Assembly (NCBI GenBank): GCA_038503035.1
Contig: JAVSML010020391.1
Coordinates: forward strand, 114,331 to 178,330
Direction of reading: 5' to 3'
Source: Crocodylus rhombifer
Taxonomy: Eukaryota; Chordata; Crocodylia; Crocodylidae
Length of the DNA: 64,000 nt
Below the pieces are notes generated by a model. It ran no database searches and had not been told where the DNA came from. It saw only the letters and a list, made by a program, of their open reading frames with translations. Positions 12,211 to 25,564 of the stretch are shown here, piece by piece (position 1 is the stretch's first letter; every line of letters begins with the position of its first letter). The translations under genes and the position numbers were made by a program.

Positions 12211-13583
12211 TGGGAACAGGCCAAAAAGAGGCCACAATGCACTAGTGCGGCCACAGAGAGTAACCCAACCTCTGAGGAGCAATCAGGGTGCCTTCTAATA
12301 CACGGACAAGTTAATGGATTCAGTCTTGGCAACAGCCCTGTGGACAGTCCCCACTTTGTGGCAGCAGGAGGAATGAATGCCGCCTTGTGAATATAAATTC
12401 CTATTCACCCCACCCCAAAACTGTCTTGCTGCTGCTCCTCACAATCATCTGCCGCCCCACGGTGGTGTATTGGCATAGCAAACAACAAGCTCAAACCAAA
12501 AAAAAAAAAGAATAATGGAAGCATGTTAGCAAACAGGACTTGCTATCAAGTCAGTATTCTCATATAATTCCAGTAAGGTCCGTCCATCTCTTGTTAGAGG
12601 TCTGATATATGTATGGGAACCAAACGTATCTATGATGTATGTCCTTGAATGTCTTAGTCAACATATCACCTCAGCATGCATACAATTCATTGTTATTCAT
12701 TCATTCTGGGTGGGGAAAATATATATTCCCGCATCTTGCTTAGTCAGTGAAAAATTTCTTTATCATTTTGTTGGGGGCTTGGGGGGAAATTTTTATATAA
12801 GGCATAACTTTTTCCTCTGTGTGTGAAGATTTTATGTGTTCATCTACTGATTCCACATATGCTATTATTGTAAATATTTAACATTTCTATTTATTATAGT
12901 GTCTCCATTTAAAAAACAAAACAAACCCAAACACTGCTGGCTATGATAATTTAAACATGTCATGACCTGTGTTGTATATATTCATGCCACTAGTATGTTT
13001 TTGTTGTTGTTGTTTAAAGCAACGTAAATATAATTTTATACAGTTCCATAATGTTATTGACAGCATAAATCATTTATTTATTGTTAAACCTTCTTTCATA
13101 TCTTAACAGGTAGGGTGTGTTTTACCTGAGAGTATTTTAATCGAGACATCTAGGTAGCCTTAATTTTTTGTAAAATTATTTTTTAAAAATAACTGTCCAG
13201 TTACATTGATGAGTATTCTTCATGAGCTGCTGTTCACAAACGAAGTTTAGCTTGGAAAAAAAACAAGATCTGAACGTTCCCTTTATGCTTTGTATCTCGA
13301 ATAATCCTTGTTCTGAAATGGAAAAAGAAAAAATAAACCAAACTGGATGTAGTAAAATGCCTACTGGAAAAATAAAACAAACACATGCTGAAAAATGCTG
13401 TCCTCATTTAAAAAAATGCTGAAATGTAATAAAAAATCTGTCCTTAAATTCCAGAACTTTGGGAGAAAAACATACTAGTTTTATCTCATGTAGAATTTAC
13501 AGCCAAATAAGCTTGTAAAAAGATGCATATGGATCTAGGCAAAGCTCTGTACCTTTTCACACTATTATTTTTCCTTAAACACT

Positions 13584-13589
13584 AATAAA
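13584..13589 (+). terminator. STC2: Candidate STC2 poly(A) signal AATAAA
   Basis: The last of a cluster of AATAAA hexamers, followed by a T-rich stretch (13622-13631). Confidence 0.45.
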
Positions 13590-13609
13590 TGTTTTGAATA
13601 AGTCTCTTG

Positions 13610-15639
13610 CATAGGTTGCTACTATTTTTTTAAGTGGAATTGTAGTTATATCAGTAAGAGCTTAAAAAAAACCCACTTAAAAGCCAGGCTTTTAAAACAA
13701 TACGGAAGATACATAAAGGAGGCCAGGTCTTGAGAGGTGTACTTGAGCTGCTTTTGACTTATCTGAGACAAGGGCAGGTGTGGTTTTTTGGTAAAAACCC
13801 AATTCTGCAATCTCAAGGGCTCAGTTCGGTTCTAAAACAAACTTAGAGCAGCTTCAGGAGTACTCTAATTTGCACTAGCTGGAATAGTCCAAATACAGCC
13901 CCCAAATCTGTCACCCCACAGCTGCATGCTCTCTGCATGCCAGGAGAGCAGGAACAGCTTGAGCATGCTACAGCAGCTGTTTGCAGTCAGCAATTTCCCC
14001 TTCTCAAGGGAATCCTGGCTCCTTGACATTGGGATAATGGGGCAGAATCTGTTTTTTTGCTTTCTTTTTAGGGTAGGAAAAGATGCACTGCAAATGATGA
14101 AATAAGGACTCCGGGGAGCACAATCTTTAACTCCCCCCTGAACCACTGTTAGATTATATCAAGGACCCGATTCTGCAGACCTTAGTCTAGGATCCCTTTG
14201 AGTTTTGTGGAAGTTTGGATTTCATTTGGAGTTGTGTAAGGGGCTACAGGTCAGTTAGCAACATGTGATACTACCATAAGGTGAAAAAGATTCTGGCCTG
14301 GTCTTCCTTGTCCTCATTTTAGATCGCTAGTGGTAGGTACGAGGAGGAACAAGGGATGCCTGAGGGGTTATGCCTTGACCTTTTACCTCTGGAAACATGG
14401 GATCAAATGTAAGCTGTGCATTTTCCTGTTTTTTATCTCACTTCCCATTAACCACAAGGCAAAACTACAATTTAGTATCATTGGCATCATTTCCTCAACA
14501 GTTAAATGAAGGATGCAGCACTGCAGACTAGTAGGATAGATACAGATTAGCATTTAGATCCATTCCCAAAGCTCTAAAGGGAAAAGTAAGACAAGCAGCA
14601 AGGTTATGCCACAGTCAGGATTGTGGTGTGGCACCAAAGCTGGGTAGGAGGGTGTAGGGAAGCGCTGACCCTTGATTGCAGGGTGTTCTGTTTAGTTCCT
14701 CACTTGGCAAGGACTGAACTCACAGAGCCTCTTAAAAATATTTTTAAGCTGTAACAACTTCTGAAAATTCACATATGGCTGCATTCCACCTTGAATTGCT
14801 CCACTGCAGTCTTTTCTGCCTGTCTAAATAAGTAATCGCTCAACAAACTTAGAAATCAGCTGGTACTTAACCAAAAGGGAAGAGCTAAATCCTAGGAGAT
14901 AAAAAAGCAACCCTTCCTCCCCATAACAGTCTTAAATTGTCTCCAAGGGGTTCATATTGAAACATCCAGAATGATGACTTGAAGGACAGAAGGCCTGGAA
15001 ACACCCTCCTTCCCCCCGCCCTTCATATGGGACTATCTATGGGGCAGAGATTGACTGAGAGGGGCACTACAAAAAAATCCTAGGTCCTAAGGCAAGAATT
15101 ATTCATGGATGCTTGCATAAAAAGCTTATTTTAATGCTTCTTCTGCTGGGTTTAAAAATAACTAATCCAACTTAAGCTTCTGGATGAGATGGATTTCTCT
15201 AGCTTAAATGTGATTTGCAGGAATCCATGACCTGTAATATTTCTTTGCTTTAAGGTGCATTGCCACCTAGCAATAGTCCATGCATAATCTTGATGTGGAA
15301 TATACTTAACCACTGGGCAAAAGAAAAGTGCCAGCAGTGTGGTGACAGAGCTACTGAGGAAATGGTCCTGTGCCAAGCTACATTCATACCATGAGGTTTA
15401 TGGATAGGATGAAAAAACATGAGGTTCTGGCCACTGGACATTGCTGAAGACCCCACTGCAATTTTTTGCAAGAGTTAGGTTAGCGTCCTGGAAAAAATCT
15501 AGGTCAGGTAGTTCCAATATGCCAACTACTATTCCCCCTGTAGTTTCTTTCCTTACTGTATAGTGCTATGGAGTTGGATTCCACTCCAGAAGTGGCTATG
15601 TTTCAATGATGGGTGAAGTTACTTTCATATTCCCAAGGA
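13610..15639. other. Intergenic sequence downstream of STC2
   Basis: No gene, RNA or clear mobile element recognised. Short phrases such as ATTCTGCA...CTCAAGGGCTCAG (13801-13830) and CCGATTCTGCAGACCTTAG (14168-14190) look like decayed ancient repeats. Confidence 0.5.
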
Positions 15640-15850
15640 AGGGGTGGTCAAACTGCAGCACACATAACACAAGTGGCATTGACAGCCCATATCTGTGGCA
15701 CACAGCAAATCAGGGATGGGGCAGGCAATGCAGCAGCAGATAGGGCAGGGAGCAGAAAGCAGAGCAGGTAGGGGAAGTGGGTCAGAGTGGTGCCTGGGGA
15801 GGCCATGGAGTAATTTGTGGCACACGTACCAAAAAAGGCTGGTCCCACTG
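15640..15850 (+). mobile_element. hAT-like non-autonomous element, copy 1
   Basis: Begins GGGGTGGTCAAACTG after 15640 and ends CAAAAAAGGCTGGTCCCACTG near-palindromically. It is flanked by an 8-bp target duplication CCCAAGGA (15632-15639) / CCCAAAGA (15851-15858), 7 of 8 matching. The interior is purine-rich with GGCAGGGAGCAGAAAGCAGA and TAATTTGTGGCAC, shared with copies at 58130, 60654 and 61214. Eight-base duplications are the hAT hallmark. No transposase frame. Confidence 0.8.
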
Positions 15851-16659
15851 CCCAAAGAGGATGTGGCTTTATAAAATGAAGGAGCACAACCAGAGTAACA
15901 AGCTTTTGTGCTGACAGAATACATACAGAGGGAAAGGAAATCCTCAGACTCACACACGTGGCCGCCTAAGTTAGGAGAAAAAGCAGTAATTGTAGATACC
16001 TACTCCACTCCTAGACTAGTTGCCATGCTCATAGTTCTCTTTTCTGTGCACCACAGTCATCTCACATCTACACAACTACTTCCCAGGCCAATACAGTGAA
16101 AGAAGCCTGTGATGACTGGGTAGGAGACAGGGAGCACTCCTGCATAAACTCCCTGCTGTTTGACCTTCTAATGCAGCAGAATCAAAGCCTACATACACAG
16201 GGACAATAACCCAAATGAATGTATAAATCTTTTTAGTTAAGCTGTATCAAATCTCTTTGTGAACCCTCATTCAGAAGAGTGTCCTGAATTCAGTTTAGCT
16301 TAATTCACTTTGGAAGTTGTTTCACTGGAAATGAATTAAAGTAAACTGAATGAATGCCACTTTATTTTAAATGAGTGTCCACCCAAGGGTTTCATGAAGT
16401 TTAACTTCAAGGTGTAAAATTCATGCCTATTGCATGGAATAACTTGCCCATACATTTCCATGTACACAAAACCTCTTTCAGAGCAAATAATTTGTTCCAC
16501 AAATTTCACTTTATTTTTTCGTGTAAGGAATTCCCCAAATAAATCATAAATTCTCATCTTATATGTAACCTTTGTGAATTTCTTCAGCAAACAATTCTTA
16601 CTAGCAAAATTCAAGCTACCTGCTAACTGAATATACAACCAAAATGCATGTCGCGCTGG

Positions 16660-16945
16660 CAGTGGTGGCATTATGGTTTTTGGGGCCCTGGGCAAGAGAG
16701 TCATTTGGGGCTCCTTAGAGGCTTAATTTTGATGACCTATAACCCACCACAGTTGTATCGTGGATCTTTTTAATATTCTTCAGGGGGAATTGGATAAATA
16801 GTCAAGGGTCAAAATGCAAATAGAGCCACTCTCTTGCAAAAACTTCACCCTAAAAAAAATTGTTGCAAAATTTTGGGGCCCCCCAAAGTGTGGGCCCCTG
16901 GGAGGTTGCCCGGCTTGCCCTCCCCTAAGGCTGCTACTGACACTG
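16660..16945. mobile_element. Possible hAT-like element (CAGTG...CACTG ends)
   Basis: Starts CAGTGGTGGC, ends CACTG. Near both ends lie inverted GGGGCCC/GGGCCCC words (about 16680 and 16875-16900). No convincing 8-bp duplication, so boundaries are tentative. Confidence 0.4.
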
Positions 16946-16984
16946 GTTAGCTGTTATTCAAATCATATGGTATCCTTCCTGTTT

Positions 16985-17205
16985 TATTATATTATAGTAG
17001 CACCTAAACGCTCAAATGAAATCAGCTTCCTGTTATGCTACATACAAACATGTAATAAGAGATGTTCTCTAACCCCAAGGAACTGACAGTCTAAATGGAC
17101 AACATGGGCAATAGGAAAACAGAGTGAAGGGACTTGTCCAAGGTCATACAACAGATCAGTTGCAGAACTCAAAACTAAACCCAGTTCCTCTGATTTTTTA
17201 ATCCT
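16985..17205 (+). repeat. Ancient amniote interspersed repeat
   Basis: Reads TAGCACCTAAACGCTC, then CCCCAAGGAACTGACAGTCT, GACTTGTCCAAGGTCATACA and AACCCAGTTCCTCTGA in order. A related fragment is at 33690-33860. It resembles a very abundant repeat in turtles and crocodilians; I do not assign a family name. Confidence 0.55.
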
Positions 17206-17874
17206 CACCCCTATCCAGTCCCTCTCTGAACAACCTCTGCTTTGGTAAGAAAACCACCATTAAAGGCTTTACCTACTAGAGAAGCTTGAGTGCGCTGAGG
17301 TTTGCAGAAAGTAAATACAGTACACAGCTGAACTGAAATTATCTTTTCGGCTCAAACACATCCAGACCTTTTACCCTTCAATCCCCTTCCCCCTCAGTTT
17401 CCCCTCCGGTTTTACTCCATTCGAATTTTCTTGGTGTCCAAGGGACACAACTCTGTCAGTCTCCCTCCTATCTCTTTTCATACTGTGGTTCAAAGGGGAA
17501 AACATACCAGTATATTGTAGTTTAAGAGCTTTCCCCTACCCTCAGTCAGAGATAAAAATGAATCTATAGTCACAGGGCCCTCAAGCTTCTCAAGTAGGGC
17601 CCTTCCTCACCAGGATATCTGCAACTACTGTTGCCCTTCCAGACATGATTCAAAGGTCACTCAATAAGAAACAATTTTTGTCACTGGCACCCTGGTGACA
17701 GGAATAGTTTTAGTGGCGGCTGCTTTGAGCAGTGATTGCTTCTACTAAGTATCTGGACACAGTAGTAAGTGATGAGCACTCTCTCTTTTTTACTACTGCA
17801 ATTCTACAACTGGGCCCATGGAACCACAGGATTGAGAACAAATCCACTGTGCCGATACAGTGAAGCCCATACTG

Positions 17875-17893
17875 TGATAGATAGATAGATAGA
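17875..17893. repeat. (GATA)n microsatellite
   Basis: About four and a half GATA units. Confidence 0.9.
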
Positions 17894-18815
17894 GCAGTGA
17901 GACAGGAAAAAGCAGCAGGATTTCTGAAGCACCTAGTAAAGGGTGAAATAACTGAATCTTCTCTATTAAAGCAGGCCTGACGTGCCATTGGTAAATTCAA
18001 TCAGCCGACGCCCATTAAAAGCAATTTCATGTCATGTCATGTATTACCGGAAATGGAAATAGCACTGAATTTTCACTGCTATGTATGTTCACGCTTCTAT
18101 TCCATCCTCAGCAAGTTCTAGTAGAAAGGTTTCCATCATATACTCTGGCTGCCTGGGGATAGCTGGGGGAACGTTGCCTGTCAGCAATTCAACCTTCAAA
18201 CAATCCCAAGTGGCAGGGGATCATTTTTAGGCCTGGTTCTAGAATAACCCAGTGCTGCTGTTACTTGTGCTATGCCTGATCAAAAGATAAGCTTCAGTAT
18301 ACAGAGCTCCTAATCTGTCACTTTCCACCATTACTAACTTCCCTGACATAGAAAAAAAAGCTAATTGCAGGGAGAAGGTCTCTATGCAACGGTAGGATCT
18401 GTGGAGTGGGACTCTTTTGTTCTGTGTTTGTTCAGCACCTACCATATGATTAGGCTTCTAGGCTCTACCACAGTAGAGATAATAATAATTAGTGAAATAC
18501 TTACATCTGTTCTTTTCTGAAAATGCCAGCTTGAAATTTCATCTCCAGATCAAAATTGTATGTCTTTCTCCTGTGTTAGGACTGAGCCCCAGACCCCTGG
18601 AGCAGACTCATAAAGCTCCCTGTATTTTTAAAGAATTCCTAAACAAACTCCAGACTACATTTTTATAAAGAGAAGATGGTATTTGTAGACAAGGTCAGAA
18701 CTACAGAAGACCACTTCCTAGCAAAGAGGAATGCTCAGCCCTGAGGCTTCCCCATAATTTCTCTTGTCTTTAAACTCCTGGAAGACATGTGGTTTTGATT
18801 TGGAGATGAAATACA

Positions 18816-18832
18816 CATGCACACACATACAC

Positions 18833-18884
<52 letters not shown>
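18816..18884. repeat. (CA)n microsatellite
   Basis: An uninterrupted CA run of 46 bases (18839-18884) with an interrupted CA-rich lead. Confidence 0.97.
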
Positions 18885-18885
<1 letters not shown>

Positions 18886-19559
18886 CTTTTTAAAGTGCTT
18901 TTTCACTGGTGGAAAAAGTGCCCTGTGCCACTGCTGCTGTAGGTAATGCCGGGATTTTTGCTGTTGTACAGCAGTCAGTATCTGTGGCGACAGTCTGCAA
19001 AGATCAAGGCTGAAACAGGATTCCTTAACATGGTTAAAATAGGGCCTATCTTGGTCTGCCCAGCAAAGATCAAACAGTGCTAAAACAAGATGCCTTCCTG
19101 GCATGAACAGTAACACATCTCATCCAGCTTCCATTGAAGTCATGGAAAAGAATAAGGAGTACGGTGCTAATGGAAGCAGTAAAGTGAGGCTGTGTTTAGA
19201 TCCCAATCCCCCAAGTACTCTTAGAAAGGCACTTAAAATGTTCCTCCCTTCCCCATGTTCATGTTGGGCCACTTTTGTCTCCCTGCATAGTACTGAACAG
19301 ATTCAGCAGGTTTTTCTTCCCCAGGACATAAAAGCAGCAAGAAACACAGGCAGTCAGAGGAGGCCATGAACACCCTGGAGGGTGCCACATTCAGGAGTCA
19401 TTTTACACCCACCAATAAAGTGCAAATCAATCACTCTCACTCAACAATTAGGTACATTGAGAGGAAAACACAGGTCTCTAAAAGGCAAAGGTGGGTGGGG
19501 GAGCTGCAAGTTATTGCAGCAAGGTTGCTTTAAAAGATGAATACTATTTGTATGCGAGA

Positions 19560-19680
19560 GACCTGGAGTTGTGGGAAGATGATATCTTTTATGGGACCAA
19601 CTGCATGATTGGAATGGAGTTTGACAAGCTTTCAAATGCAATGCATTCTTCATCGGGTGACCATCAGGGACAAGGTGAGT
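19560..19680 (+). repeat. Interspersed repeat with 'ATATCTTTTATGGGACCAACT' type core
   Basis: Contains GATGATATCTTTTATGGGAC, GAGTTTGACAAGCTTTCAAA and a CATTCTTCATCGGGT end. A related fragment (GAGGTGAGCTCTTTTATTTG ACCAACT) is at 45843-45905. A known-looking sauropsid repeat; family not assigned. Confidence 0.5.
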
Positions 19681-19849
19681 TCCACAGCCCTGTCCTAAAA
19701 CATACATGTTGCCTTGCAAATACACCACTGGCAAGCAGGCATGCTTGCAAGTGAAGGTTAACAAACAGTTCTGAGTGCAGCCCAAGAAGTGCTGGAATGA
19801 TTTTGATCACCCAACTTTATGTTGGAGTTTTCACTAAACCCTTGGGCCA

Positions 19850-19990
19850 AGATTTTCAAAAGCATGCTCTCATTTTGGATGCCTAACTGTGGGGCCAATT
19901 GATTTTTGAGAGCTGCCAAGCACTGATGACTGAAGTCAACACAGGAATTTGGGTGCTTTTCATTCCTGGTGTTGTACAGCTCAGAAAACA
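19850..19990 (+). repeat. Ancient repeat, GATTTTCAAAAG...GGTGCT type
   Basis: GATTTTCAAAAGCATGCTC then GGATGCCTAACTG, GAGAGCTGCCAAGCACTGA and TGAAGTCAACACAGGAATT follow the order seen in degenerate SINE/LINE-tail repeats of reptiles. Confidence 0.45.
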
Positions 19991-20683
19991 AGGTGCTGAA
20001 CATTACAGACCACTTTTGCTAATGTGGGCTGGGGGATTTGAGTGGCTGAGTGAAAATAGTTCAATCAGCAGGTTGTATTTGTGGTTCTCATTGCAAAGTG
20101 TTAAGTGCAGAGCAAAACTGAAATTGCCTCATTCTTGTTTAATTTCCTAAACAAATGGACACTGCCTCCTGCCCCAGTACAGGGGGAAGAAAAGAAAGAA
20201 ATCAATGCACTGTGTTCCCTATGTCTGGTGTGGACACTCAGCATCATCTCACTGAACAATGTTTTTCACAACAGCAGTAATTTTTGCTATATCTAAATAT
20301 CTGTATTTGTTGATCCAAAGAGATGCTCAGGACTGAAGCTGGAAAAAGCCTGAAAAAAAAAATTTGTTGAGGAGGTGAGGAAGTGTTTGTAAAAGCCCAT
20401 GACAAAGATTTCAGCTACTACAGAGGAAGGGAGTCAGAGAAAACGAAATAACTAGGTGGTTCTTACAGGGTCCTGGAGACTTCTTGTGGGGGGAGGGGGG
20501 ATATTTGCACCAATAAATGCAGGGCAGAGACAAATTAAGGACAAGTTTAATGACTCTTTAATGCATAAAAAACGGAAATTATTTTAATGGAAAGAATCCT
20601 GATTGGCTATGTTTGTTGCATGGAGTAGTAAAAACCTGGCACAGTTGAGACTCTAAGCACTATGGAGTGACCCCTGGATGAGA

Positions 20684-20761
20684 AAGGCCTAATCCTGATG
20701 CCATTGAAGTCAATGGAAAAACATCTCTTGAGAGTAACAGAACATTAGGATCAGGCCCTAG
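20684..20761. repeat. Palindromic 'CCATTGAAGTCAATGG' repeat, best copy
   Basis: Left end CCTAATCCTGATG and right end ATTAGGATCAGGCCC are inverted copies around CCATTGAAGTCAATGG and a less clear second half. About 78 bp. Other fragments are in STC2 intron 2 and the 3'UTR. Confidence 0.65.
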
Positions 20762-21365
20762 GGTTGGTTGGTTCAGGGATTTAAAGCTTTCCTGATAAAA
20801 GTAGGCAGATTTGAACTACCTGAAACAAAGTTTGGATGACAAGATGGGGCCAACTTGAAAATAAATAAATAAAAGCTGATCCTTTAAGTTTGAGGGGCGC
20901 TTGGATCTGCAGATCTGAGGTCATTCCTTGAAGAGGAGGATATTTGCAAAATTTGGATCCAGCTGTGGGCTTAGATTTTGCACCCCAGAGAATATAAAGG
21001 TGTTTGACTCCAGCAAACTAAAAGCCTAAAAGTATATCTGGAGTAAAGCAGGCACGTAAAAGGAGAATTAGATAAACAAAAGGACATGCTGAATTGTATG
21101 TTGCTTGGGATGGGAGCTGGGTGTACTGGATGAGAAGGTGGGGGGATCCAGAGGGGAAAGTGTGTTTTTCCACATTTCCTAATTCTGGCAAGAATGGGGA
21201 AAAAATAGAAACTGATTATTACTGTTATTACTGACCTTTCAGAGCATGCAGAATTGCCCAATTGTGCACATTAAATGTGATTAATGGTAAGATCTAGTAT
21301 GTCCTTCTGAAGACCCTGCAAAACCAAGTTTTAGAAATGATGTACCAGGTAAGGAGTGACACATA

Positions 21366-21391
21366 CAATAAAATAAAATAAAATAAAATAA
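21366..21391. repeat. (AAAAT)n microsatellite
   Basis: About five ATAAA units in tandem. Confidence 0.95.
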
Positions 21392-22889
21392 GTAGCGTAG
21401 TGTAGCGGGAAGCAAGGACCAGGATACAGCAACAGAACTATGTGATTATATTGTTTAAGCATGTGAACATCTCAGAGGCTCACTTAAAGAAATCTGTCCT
21501 CAGTATTTCCAAATTGATCAAAAGCAAGAAGTTCCTTGGAAGTTCTCACTGACCACTGGGAGGATCATATCTTCCCTCGTGAGGTTCCTAAGCACATTTC
21601 ACACAACTCAAAAAGGTCAGATGAACATCCAGATTTCCAGACGAAGACCTAAATTCTTTTGAAGGCAAATCTTTACTACAGGTAAGTATCCAAGTGGATG
21701 GTGAGATGGCTAAGAGGAGGATCAGGTTTCCTGGCAGGGTGGGTAGTGTGGTGATAGTAATGAAAGTGTTCAAAGGACCAGCCTCTCATCATCTGAACAA
21801 ATCCCAGACTCTGGGAACACACATCCTCATGTTCTAAAGGAAACAAAAGCATTTTTGGACCTTCTCTGTTAACAGATTCATTTCTGAAGACAGAAAAGTG
21901 GGCACATTTAATACTATCCCTCCAGAAGTGGGCCAGGAAATATAGCAATATAGAGCTGTTACTGAGGTACTAATTAGAAAGGCCTGAATAAAAAAGTTCA
22001 CCCTTGAAAGGCATCATTTCAAATGACGTGGCCAGGAGTTGGGTGTAATCAGCACCTAGATTGAATGTGACCAAGCACAGTTCTACTTAGAAAAGTGACT
22101 TTATAAAAATCATGGCCTTTTAACTCAACAGACTTTCCCTCTTCTACGGATTCAGAGCAGGATACGCTCACTCTAGTGAACCAAACATGTTCTTACTATC
22201 GGCAAACCTGCCAAACCCACATGAACTCGGGCAGAGGCTGCTGGATTTTTCTCTACCACCCTCATCGGGAACAGAATGAACTGATTCCAGCTGCTGAGCC
22301 ACAATGTGTAGCTGCCTTCTCCTTAACCGTGTGCCCTCCGCAGCACTTGTCCAACTCCACTGAAAGTAACATGATGACATGGATATTATAGAAGGCAATA
22401 ATTCCCTCCACACAACCCTTATTATGGTTGGTGATTCATGAGGCAGAAATTGCAGCGCAACTCGAAGATCACAGGTGGAATTTAGAGAGCTGGCAGCTGA
22501 TTAAATAGTACCCCTGGTGGCAATAATAAAGTAGTGCCTACATGCCCTGAGAGAGGAGAGTCAGTGTGGTAAGTACTATGTACACACATTGTACAAGACA
22601 GTCACTGTCCTTGGGACTTGGGATGTGTTTATCCCGATCCCACACACATGCCGACCCCAGAAATGCAGTGGTGAATTTGGTCTAAAGACAACTGGCAGTA
22701 ACCTCAGAAAATGCATAGTGCCTAGCTTTCACTCATTTCTTGACTATAGAAAAATAGAGCAATTCTTCTGTTGCAAAGAGCTCAGAAGGACCACGACAGG
22801 CTAGAGTGTGTTTGACACTCTGGGTTCCTATTTGGAATCTTTGGGTTTATCTTGTAAACCAGATGTGTGTGTTTCCACACCTAACAGTG

Positions 22890-25124
22890 CTAATATTGCT
22901 CAATACCCATATAAACTGGTTTAAGTGATCAGAAACTGGTTTAAACCTGTAACAGAGCATACGTTCAGTGCACATAAACCAGCTTCAAAATGGCTGAAAC
23001 TGATTTAAGATAAACCTGCTTGGCTCAAACTGGTTTATGCAATGTCTGTCCCAGACCCCTTCCTGGTCTAACTTAAACGAGAGTACCCCAGCATCCCAGA
23101 TGCTTTGCAGCCCTAGGCTAGGCTCTCTGCTCCAGTGCAGGGCTTGCCTCGCCCCTCTGCTCCCTAGCCAGACCTCTGGCGGAGACTGCAGGCACAGCAG
23201 GGTCTGCCTAGGTTCCCCCTGCCCCCCATCCTTGCTGCTTACTGCTCAAGCAGGGATCCCCCTCTCCCTCCCTCCCTCCCATCCCCCACAGCATGGACCC
23301 CAGACCCACAAACCTCGCCAGAATGTGGTATGCTAACTAATGCTGAGAGACGTCTGTATGTGTCTCCAATTTCACTGGGACAGGCAGACAGAACAGTGTC
23401 CACTTAGGGCTTTTTGGAGCTAATCAACAGGTCAGCTGGTAATGTCCCTCTGTTTCTTCCTTGGAAAAAGCTGTTTAATAAAAGCTTGAACTAATGAGAG
23501 AGGCTTTTGTTCTGTTGATGGACTGATAAATGCTGTGTTATCAGCTCCCTGCTGGCTCCCTCTCATGTCTGGTTTGCAGACAGTATGAAAAACTAGGGAG
23601 AGGGAGATTGGAAGGTCAGTATCATTAACAGATGCATGCACTGCACACCCCACCTTTGCCTCAGTGCTAGCCAGGAGCTGGGGTCTAGCAACACTCCCAC
23701 CCCTTGAGCAGCAAGCAGGGAATAGCCTGGGACTGTGCAGAACACTTTTAGTGCCTGACACTTTAAGGGCCAGAGCAGGCAGCAGAGCAGCATACAGGTG
23801 CCTGTACTGCCAATCAGGAGGTTCACATGGCTGGCAGGAGGCTGCTTGATTGGAAGGAGGGCCTAGCTGCTAGGGAATATGAGCAGGCTCTGAGCAGTAG
23901 AGCCAGCACTTGCTTCAAGCAGCTGGTGCATGACTGGAGCTGCTGCTCTCAGAACATCTGGAAGTACAAGGCAGGAACTGTGGGGATGGAGGAGGTTCCT
24001 GATCCTAGGGAATGACCTAAAACTACACCCTGCTGGGATTGGATGGTGTGGTGGGGCTGCTTATGGCAGGGTAGTTTCCAGGAAATGCCACACCTCTGCT
24101 TGCCCAGCGAAGGGTGAGTATGGGGCACCAGAAAGCCTCATCCCTCACTGCCTTGCAGGTGACCCTGTGGAGGGAAAAGGCTAGGGAAGCACACCCTGAG
24201 AGAAAAGTACAGGGGCCCAGTGGGTCCTGAGGCCTGAGTGGGTCATAGGCCAAGAGTGGGGTCTAGGCACATCTACAGAGACACCTGAGACCCCCAGGGT
24301 ATAAGGCCCCAAAACTCCAATGAGGCAGTGGGGTGGTGGCCCCAGTGAGGGGGCATATTGTGTGTAGTAGGCCACACAGAGTAGGGTTCGCAGAGGCACC
24401 CTGAAGAGCTGTGCATGACAGCATAGAGTAGGGTCTATGAGATCTGAAGGGCTGCGCACAGGCCAGCCCCAATAGTTTACTGATGTAAGCCCCTGTGAGG
24501 GGGCATGAGTTGAGAACCCAATGAGGGAGTGTAATGGCCGAGGTAAGTCTCCGGATGCCTGAAGCTGAGTTTGAGTGACAGGCTAAGTGGTATGGCTAAG
24601 CAAGGGGGCTGGGGGAGTAATACTGATTTTTTTTGGATGCCATCTGTGAGGCATAGGACATGGTAAAGGGAAGGTTGGGGCCATGTATTATGCCCTTGGC
24701 ATCAGGCATTAAAATGGGCAGCCTCCCACCTTGTTAACATCTAATTTGTTTCATCAAAGGCGAGGCAGGTGAGTGGACTGCCCTAGGCAGGTGGGCGTGC
24801 TGACATGGTGATCAGTTTTGAGTAGGCCCCCTGACACAGCAGGCCAGGGTGGGAATTTAAACCCTTCCCTAATCAGAGTGTCTTGCTGGGGCCTGACCAC
24901 ACCCCACCCCCTCAGCTCAGCATTGTGAAAAGGAAGGGAGGGCTGCTCTAGCACACCCCAGCTTTTAGCCTGAGCTACTGCAGGCTTAGCCTGAGCCACT
25001 GCATTTTCTTAGTCTAGAGGAAATGCCTATGCAGTTGCAATCCAGTTCAATCTAGGCAAGTTAAAATAACCTGCAAAGATTGAATCAATTTAGGCTCAGG
25101 CTTTCAGAATGTCTGTCCCTAACC
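22890..25124 (+). mobile_element. Long DNA-transposon-like element, copy A
   Basis: The right terminus, read on the opposite strand, is GGTTAGGGACAGACATTC. The left part carries repeated AACTGGTTTAAACCTG and AACTGGTTTATGCAATG words. Segments 22900-23590 and 24730-25124 align, in reverse orientation, with 41921-41250 and 41250-40982. About 1.1 kb (23.6-24.73 kb) is unique to this copy. The left terminus is eroded. No transposase frame found, so non-autonomous or decayed. Confidence 0.65.
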
Positions 25125-25564
25125 ATAGAGGCCTACAGACCCCTGGGACTCATGTCTCTTTTTAATTCTAGTTTTGAAATACAGAAATATGTGGAACCAA
25201 GTAGTCACTGCTTCAGAAATTCCTGTTGTTTCTCACACCAGGTTCATGTGACCTAGTGGCAAAAGTGGCTCCACAGTTGCCTCTTTGGAAAGCCTCAGTG
25301 CCTGCTTTGCATCTGAGCAGCACAGCTAAACAGGAGAGATGCAAAGCTAATCATATGAAAAATGGAGCAGAGGAGAAATCCCAGCAACTTGAAAAACAGA
25401 GGGGAATCATAGTATCTGTCTGACTGGTATCTGTGAACTTAGATTTTCAATAACTTGCAAGGATAAGGCAGCTTGGCCCAGATGAAACATTTCAGTTGGG
25501 TTGCTAATTGTAGGTAAGCAGACAGGTTCTCATGGCAATGTTATTTCCCTGGATTCCAGCTCCC

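Larger units (their letters stand above)
10551..13606 (+). other. STC2: Probable STC2 3' untranslated region
   Basis: No coding potential follows the stop. The stretch 12.5-13.6 kb is AU-rich, without obvious repeats. It contains ATTTATTTA (13072-13080), an AU-rich-element type motif, and several AATAAA poly(A) signals (13332, 13371, 13428, 13584). The last, at 13584-13589, is the best candidate and would give a UTR of about 3 kb. Mammalian STC2 also has a long 3'UTR (established knowledge). The exact end is inferred. One palindromic-repeat fragment (12145-12210) sits inside. Confidence 0.6.
15859..22889. other. Intergenic sequence with scattered repeats
   Basis: Apart from the repeats listed separately, no exon, RNA gene or promoter is recognisable. 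Open frames here are short and without family resemblance. Confidence 0.5.
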
